From assembly GCF_014649495.1 (NCBI RefSeq), contig NZ_BMTD01000036.1:1-36680 (forward strand): a stretch of DNA of 36,680 nucleotides, given 5' to 3'. Numbering within the stretch: the stretch's first letter is position 1; every line of letters starts with the position of its first letter. Source of the DNA: Streptomyces filipinensis. Lineage in GTDB: Bacteria; Actinomycetota; Actinomycetes; Streptomycetales; Streptomycetaceae. Made by a program: the position numbers and the translations under genes. Shown piece by piece: positions 33,858 to 36,680 of this stretch. The notes under the pieces are model-generated. The model saw only the letters and a program-made list of their open reading frames with translations. It had not been told where the DNA came from and ran no database searches.

Positions 33858-34085
33858 CCGCGCCCTGTGGGGGCACACCGCGCGTATGCGCCCACAGGCC
33901 TCCACCGGCCGCGGCTACCGCCTGGCGCGCACCGAGACCGTCAGCCTGGCCGTCCGGACAGCGCAACCGCGGCAGACCCGGACATCGGGTCAACTCCTTC
34001 GTGAGCCTGGCGACCCGTCACTAAAGTGGCTGCCAGACGAAGGCCGCCGCCAACAGCGCGTGCAGACGGGGATATCGGAGAGACA

Positions 34086-34784
34086 GTGGACAACCCTTTC
34101 GCCCCACCTCGTTCCGACAACGGTCACCGACCTGCGTGGTCCGCGCTCGACGAGTACCTGTGGCACTCGTGCGACATCATCGCCGACCTGGTCGAGAAGC
34201 GGATCGATCAGCGTCCGCTGGTCGCCACCATGGCCCGGCTCGAACCCGGCGACCGCGCACTGGCCGTCGGGCCTGCTCAGCGTCTGACCTGGAGGGCCAT
34301 CGGGGATGGCAGCTACAGGCACCAGAACATGTTCGCCTTCGGCCACCCCGCCTTCGTGATCGGCAGCATGGTCGGCTCGGCTGTCGGTAACTCCGCCCGG
34401 CGCCGTGCCGCCGCCAACGACGCCCGACCTCGCTGGGTACTCGACGGGGCCGGCGAAATCACCGTCACCACGCGCGGGGTCTACTTCGGCCATCCTCAGT
34501 GTCCACTCGACCTCTTCTGGGTCGGCCTCGACACCATCGACCTCGTCGCACCGGATGTCTTCCAAACCAGTTTCCGGGACATCAACAACCGCCGGTACAC
34601 CACGGTGCAGCTTCGCACCCCCTGGGCATCGCTGCTGTTCGTCCTGGCCGCGATCACGGCATTCCCTGCCCACCCGCGGCTGCTGGGACGAGGCTGGCTT
34701 CCGACGGACTTCGAAAGCCGATGCGCCCAGATCGGACGGCCATGCCGCCCCGCGGCCCGTCTCCTGTTGGAACACGGGCGCTGA
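34086..34784 (+). CDS. hypothetical protein with a probable membrane segment
   Basis: 232 residues from GTG 34086 (GGAGAG upstream). The middle has FAFGHPAFVIGSMVGSAVGN followed by RRRAAANDARPRWVLDGAGEITVTTRGVYF, and the C-terminal half contains APDVFQTSFRDI, RRYTTVQLRTPWASLLFVLAAITAF. The strand-rich end with VxLRTPWASLLFVLxxxxAFP appears in a conserved hypothetical family of actinomycetes that binds no known ligand. One or two short hydrophobic segments may be membrane-associated or buried. The function is not known. Confidence 0.7.
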   Translation: MDNPFAPPRSDNGHRPAWSALDEYLWHSCDIIADLVEKRIDQRPLVATMARLEPGDRALAVGPAQRLTWRAIGDGSYRHQNMFAFGHPAFVIGSMVGSAVGNSARRRAAANDARPRWVLDGAGEITVTTRGVYFGHPQCPLDLFWVGLDTIDLVAPDVFQTSFRDINNRRYTTVQLRTPWASLLFVLAAITAFPAHPRLLGRGWLPTDFESRCAQIGRPCRPAARLLLEHGR

Positions 34785-35210
34785 CTGCGCAACCGGATCG
34801 CTCGCAGAGACCCCGTCGCATCGTCGGCCAGGTGCTGATCAAGCCATCCAGGCTCACGTCCCCTGCCGAGGTTAAGGCGCTCGCTCTTCGAACTCAGTCC
34901 TACAAGGTCCTGCTTGCTCACACGCTTGATCGCTTTGGGCGCCTTCTCCGGCATGCGAGCAGGTTAGCCCTCGACGACCAGACCGCGAGTTGCTTCACAG
35001 CGCAGACCGTGTTGCCACGCCCCAGCACACACAGTGACTACAACGACCGCTTGCGCAGCAGTACTCGCGACAGTCGAATACGCGAATCCACCAGTACCGA
35101 GGCCGACGTCGTCGTCCAGTACACCGGCGCGGAGGGGTGGTACACCCTCACCAGCAGCCTCGCCCCCATCTCCGAGGGAGGTCTCGCGGCCTACCACCGG
35201 CACCTCCTCG
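34785..35210. other. gap with one coding-like stretch
   Basis: On the plus strand between about 35088 and 35210 a frame reads STEADVVVQYTGAEGWYTL and then TSSLAPISEGGLAAYHRHL, protein-like but without a start or an identifiable relative. It runs into the ISKra4 remnant at its 3' side. The rest shows nothing. Confidence 0.35.
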
Positions 35211-35375
35211 GGCGAAGGGGCCCACTGGGGCCTGCCTGGAGCCGAAGCCGTGCTCAAGCTCCGTGCCCTACGCACCAACGGCCGCTTTGACACCTACTGG
35301 TCCTGGCACGAAAAACAGGAGTTCGCCCGCAACCACCAGGCGCGTCACCGCGACCAACTCATACTCATGACCTGA
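35211..35375 (+). pseudogene. ISKra4-family transposase, C-terminal tail
   Basis: The frame reads GAHWGLPGAEAVLKLRALRTNG followed by FDTYWSWHEKQEFARNHQARH to a stop at 35375. This is the conserved C-terminus of ISKra4 transposases (ARWGLxGAEAVLxLRALxxNGDxDxYWxFHxxxEHxRxHxxRY). The rest of the transposase is absent. Confidence 0.78.
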
Positions 35376-35716
35376 TCGACAGCACCCTTACAAGGTCTGC
35401 ACCCAAATCTCTTCGACGGCGGAGCCCGGCGCTCGCAAACATGCGGCAGGCCCACCGGCGCCGATTCTGTCAGAGACCCCACCGCCACCCCACGGCCCCT
35501 GACAACGAGGGCCCGCGTCGGCGGGAACCGGAAGATCAAGGGCCGCGTCCTCCCTCACGTTGATCCGCGTCGGCGCCAACACCCCGATCACGCTTTGGAG
35601 ATGGCGAGCCGTTCGGATATCGTACGTATGTGCGAACTGATGGCCGGAGCATCACACTCCCGCGCCCGGGCGCACGCTGACACGCAACCGCTCAAAGACG
35701 GGGACCGGACATCACG
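35376..35716. other. intergenic region before the peptidoglycan-binding protein
   Basis: About 340 bases without a supported gene. A minus-strand frame from 35591 has atypical composition. The last 100 bases are the probable promoter region of the next gene; no clear operator is seen. Confidence 0.35.
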
Positions 35717-36256
35717 ATGGCCAAGAACATCATCAAGAAGACCCGCTACCGCGCCACCGCACTCGCCGCCGCCGTACTGGCGCTCGGCGTGCTCACCGCC
35801 ACCGCGCCGACCGCCAGCGCGGCCACCGCGCAGGGATTCGTCAACGGCTGGGGCGACGTCAGCGACGACTGGTCCGACGAAGGCCTGCTGTCCACCACCC
35901 AGCACGCCAACAGCGGCGCCACCGGGCTCTGGCAGCTCGTGCTGTGGAAGGACGGATACCTGTCGGAGTCGGACGTCGACTGCCAGTTCGGGCCCAAGAC
36001 CAAGGCCGCCACCCAGGCGTGGCAGGCGCACTACCTCGGCTCGTCCGAGGCCGACGGCGTCGTCGGCAACAGGACGTTCGGCGAGGCGAGCAGGCACCTC
36101 CTCAGCACCGACAACGGCTTCAGCGTCGCGTACGTCGGCCGCAACGGAGACAAGTACCTCTCCCGCAACGTCAACAACGGCGAATACGCCTTCAACACCG
36201 ACTACACCAACGGCTTCGTCGAAGCGAGCTACAGCAGCTCCACCAACTGCCGCTGA
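35717..36256 (+). CDS. secreted peptidoglycan-binding protein
   Basis: 179 residues from ATG 35717. A signal peptide (MAKNIIKKTRYRATALAAAVLALGVL...TASA-A) precedes a peptidoglycan-binding domain of the PG_binding_1 type: LWQLVLWKDGYLSESDVDCQFGPKTKAATQAWQAHYLGSSEADGVVGNRTFGEASRHL, the Q-x-x-L...G-x-x-D-G-x-F/VGxxT pattern. The last 50 residues (VGRNGDKYLSRNVNNGEYAF, ending NCR) contain a second Cys that may pair with Cys in VDCQF. No catalytic domain follows, so it is probably a cell-wall binding or structural protein. A strong hairpin terminator follows directly. Confidence 0.87.
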   Translation: MAKNIIKKTRYRATALAAAVLALGVLTATAPTASAATAQGFVNGWGDVSDDWSDEGLLSTTQHANSGATGLWQLVLWKDGYLSESDVDCQFGPKTKAATQAWQAHYLGSSEADGVVGNRTFGEASRHLLSTDNGFSVAYVGRNGDKYLSRNVNNGEYAFNTDYTNGFVEASYSSSTNCR

Positions 36257-36263
36257 GCATGTC

Positions 36264-36300
36264 GCGCCCGGCCCGAGGCACTGCGTCCCGGGCCGGGCGC
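36264..36300 (+). terminator. GC-rich hairpin terminator
   Basis: GCGCCCGGCCCG at 36264-36275 pairs perfectly with CGGGCCGGGCGC at 36289-36300, loop 13 bases, starting 8 bases after the stop of the peptidoglycan-binding gene. There is no T-run, in keeping with Streptomyces terminators. Confidence 0.8.
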
Positions 36301-36326
36301 CTTGGCGTCCGCACCCTTCTACTTCG

Positions 36327-36680
36327 TCCAGAACTGAGCACTGCCCCCGCTGCCAGTCCGGCATCGAAACGAGCGAGGAACGCTGGCGGTGCGCTCAGGG
36401 CCGCAACTGCCACCTGGTCGCCTCTCTCGCCTACGCCGCCGGCCGGGACCAGCTCGACATCGGGGGCCTGGGCCAGACCCGCATCGTCCAGCTCGTCGAG
36501 GCCGGCCTGGTCGCCGATCTCGCCGACCTGTTCACCCTGCAGCGCGACCAGCTGCTCGGCCTGGACCGGATGGGCGAAACCGGCAACGACAACCTCCTCG
36601 CCACGATCGCCAAGGCCAAGGGACAGCCGCTGGCGCGCGTGCTGTGCGCGCTCGGCATCCGCGGCACCGGCCGCTCCATG
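36327..36680 (+). pseudogene. ligA: NAD-dependent DNA ligase (LigA) fragment, zinc finger to HhH, runs off the window
   Basis: From about 36342 the frame reads CPRCQSGIETSEERWRCAQGRNCHLVASL, a four-Cys zinc finger with the spacing of LigA, followed by the helix-hairpin-helix part (DQLDIGGLGQTRIVQLVEAGLV, LFTLQRDQLLGLDRMGETGNDNLLATI, ARVLCALGIRGTGRSM). The adenylation and OB domains that must precede this are absent; the sequence directly upstream is the hairpin terminator of another gene, and no start codon lies in frame before the zinc finger. It is therefore a 5'-truncated ligase that continues past the window edge and probably is not expressed as such. Sits near the Ku remnant, which may be coincidence. 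Confidence 0.78.

Noticed and set aside
34496..34954. 152-codon minus frame at the end of the hypothetical protein
   Set aside because: First 60 codons look plausible but there is no ribosome site and the rest is antisense shadow.
1..36680. tRNA genes, rRNA genes or integrase attachment sites
   Set aside because: No cloverleaf-like stretch or tRNA 3' end stood out near the recombinases or the integrase fragment; a dedicated search could still find a partial site.

Overview
High GC, GTG/TTG starts, GGAGG-type ribosome binding sites and the protein families present (SigE-type ECF sigma factor, MSMEG_1061-type flavoprotein, TPR-CHAT protein, peptidoglycan-binding secreted protein) point to a Streptomyces or close actinomycete. 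The gene density is low and there is a great deal of wreckage: pieces of IS5-, IS701-, ISKra4- and possibly IS630-type transposases, several broken tyrosine recombinases, and fragments of otherwise ordinary genes (dTDP-glucose dehydratase, SDR, Ku, DNA ligase, aminoglycoside phosphotransferase, ricin-type lectin). This looks like an accessory region, such as a chromosome arm or a large linear plasmid. That placement is an inference. Many of the broken genes are intact apart from one-base frameshifts, so sequencing error cannot be excluded for some of them.

Layout. 1-1.1 kb: lectin and phosphotransferase remnants. 1.2-3.4 kb: a compact resistance-like module, a Vat/CatB-type acetyltransferase translationally coupled to an alpha/beta hydrolase, divergent from a TetR regulator with a clear palindromic operator between them. 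4.2-6.5 kb: a broken IS701 transposase and a MazF-like toxin lying between two pieces of an IS5-type transposase. 6.5-8.2 kb: an SMI1/KNR4 protein and a frameshifted DUF4241 protein. 8.3-9.4 kb: a DJ-1/PfpI protein and a dehydratase fragment. 9.5-15.8 kb: the most interesting block, a 1571-residue membrane-anchored TPR-CHAT protease candidate, divergent from a two-gene operon encoding a small Cys-rich protein and a three-helix membrane protein. 16.3-18.7 kb: a flavoprotein, a secreted protein and a small membrane protein. 18.9-20.6 kb: non-coding debris holding an integrase remnant and a mosaic of inverted and direct repeats. 20.9-22.3 kb: an LLM-class monooxygenase and an SDR remnant. 23.2-26.2 kb: a frameshifted zinc-ribbon protein, then a lipoprotein, anti-sigma-like protein and ECF sigma factor. 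26.4-28.1 kb: a decayed IS5 transposase and a DUF3291 protein. 28.1-32.6 kb: a Tn554-like pair of broken tyrosine recombinases facing a third, N-terminally truncated but catalytically intact one, with a small membrane protein between. 32.6-36.7 kb: small secreted and membrane proteins, a Ku 5' remnant, an ISKra4 tail, a secreted peptidoglycan-binding protein, and the zinc-finger/HhH part of a LigA-like ligase running off the window.

The genes do not form one pathway. Functional units I can support are the operator-controlled acetyltransferase/hydrolase module, the CHAT block (possible conflict or regulated-proteolysis system) and the sigma/anti-sigma/lipoprotein set.
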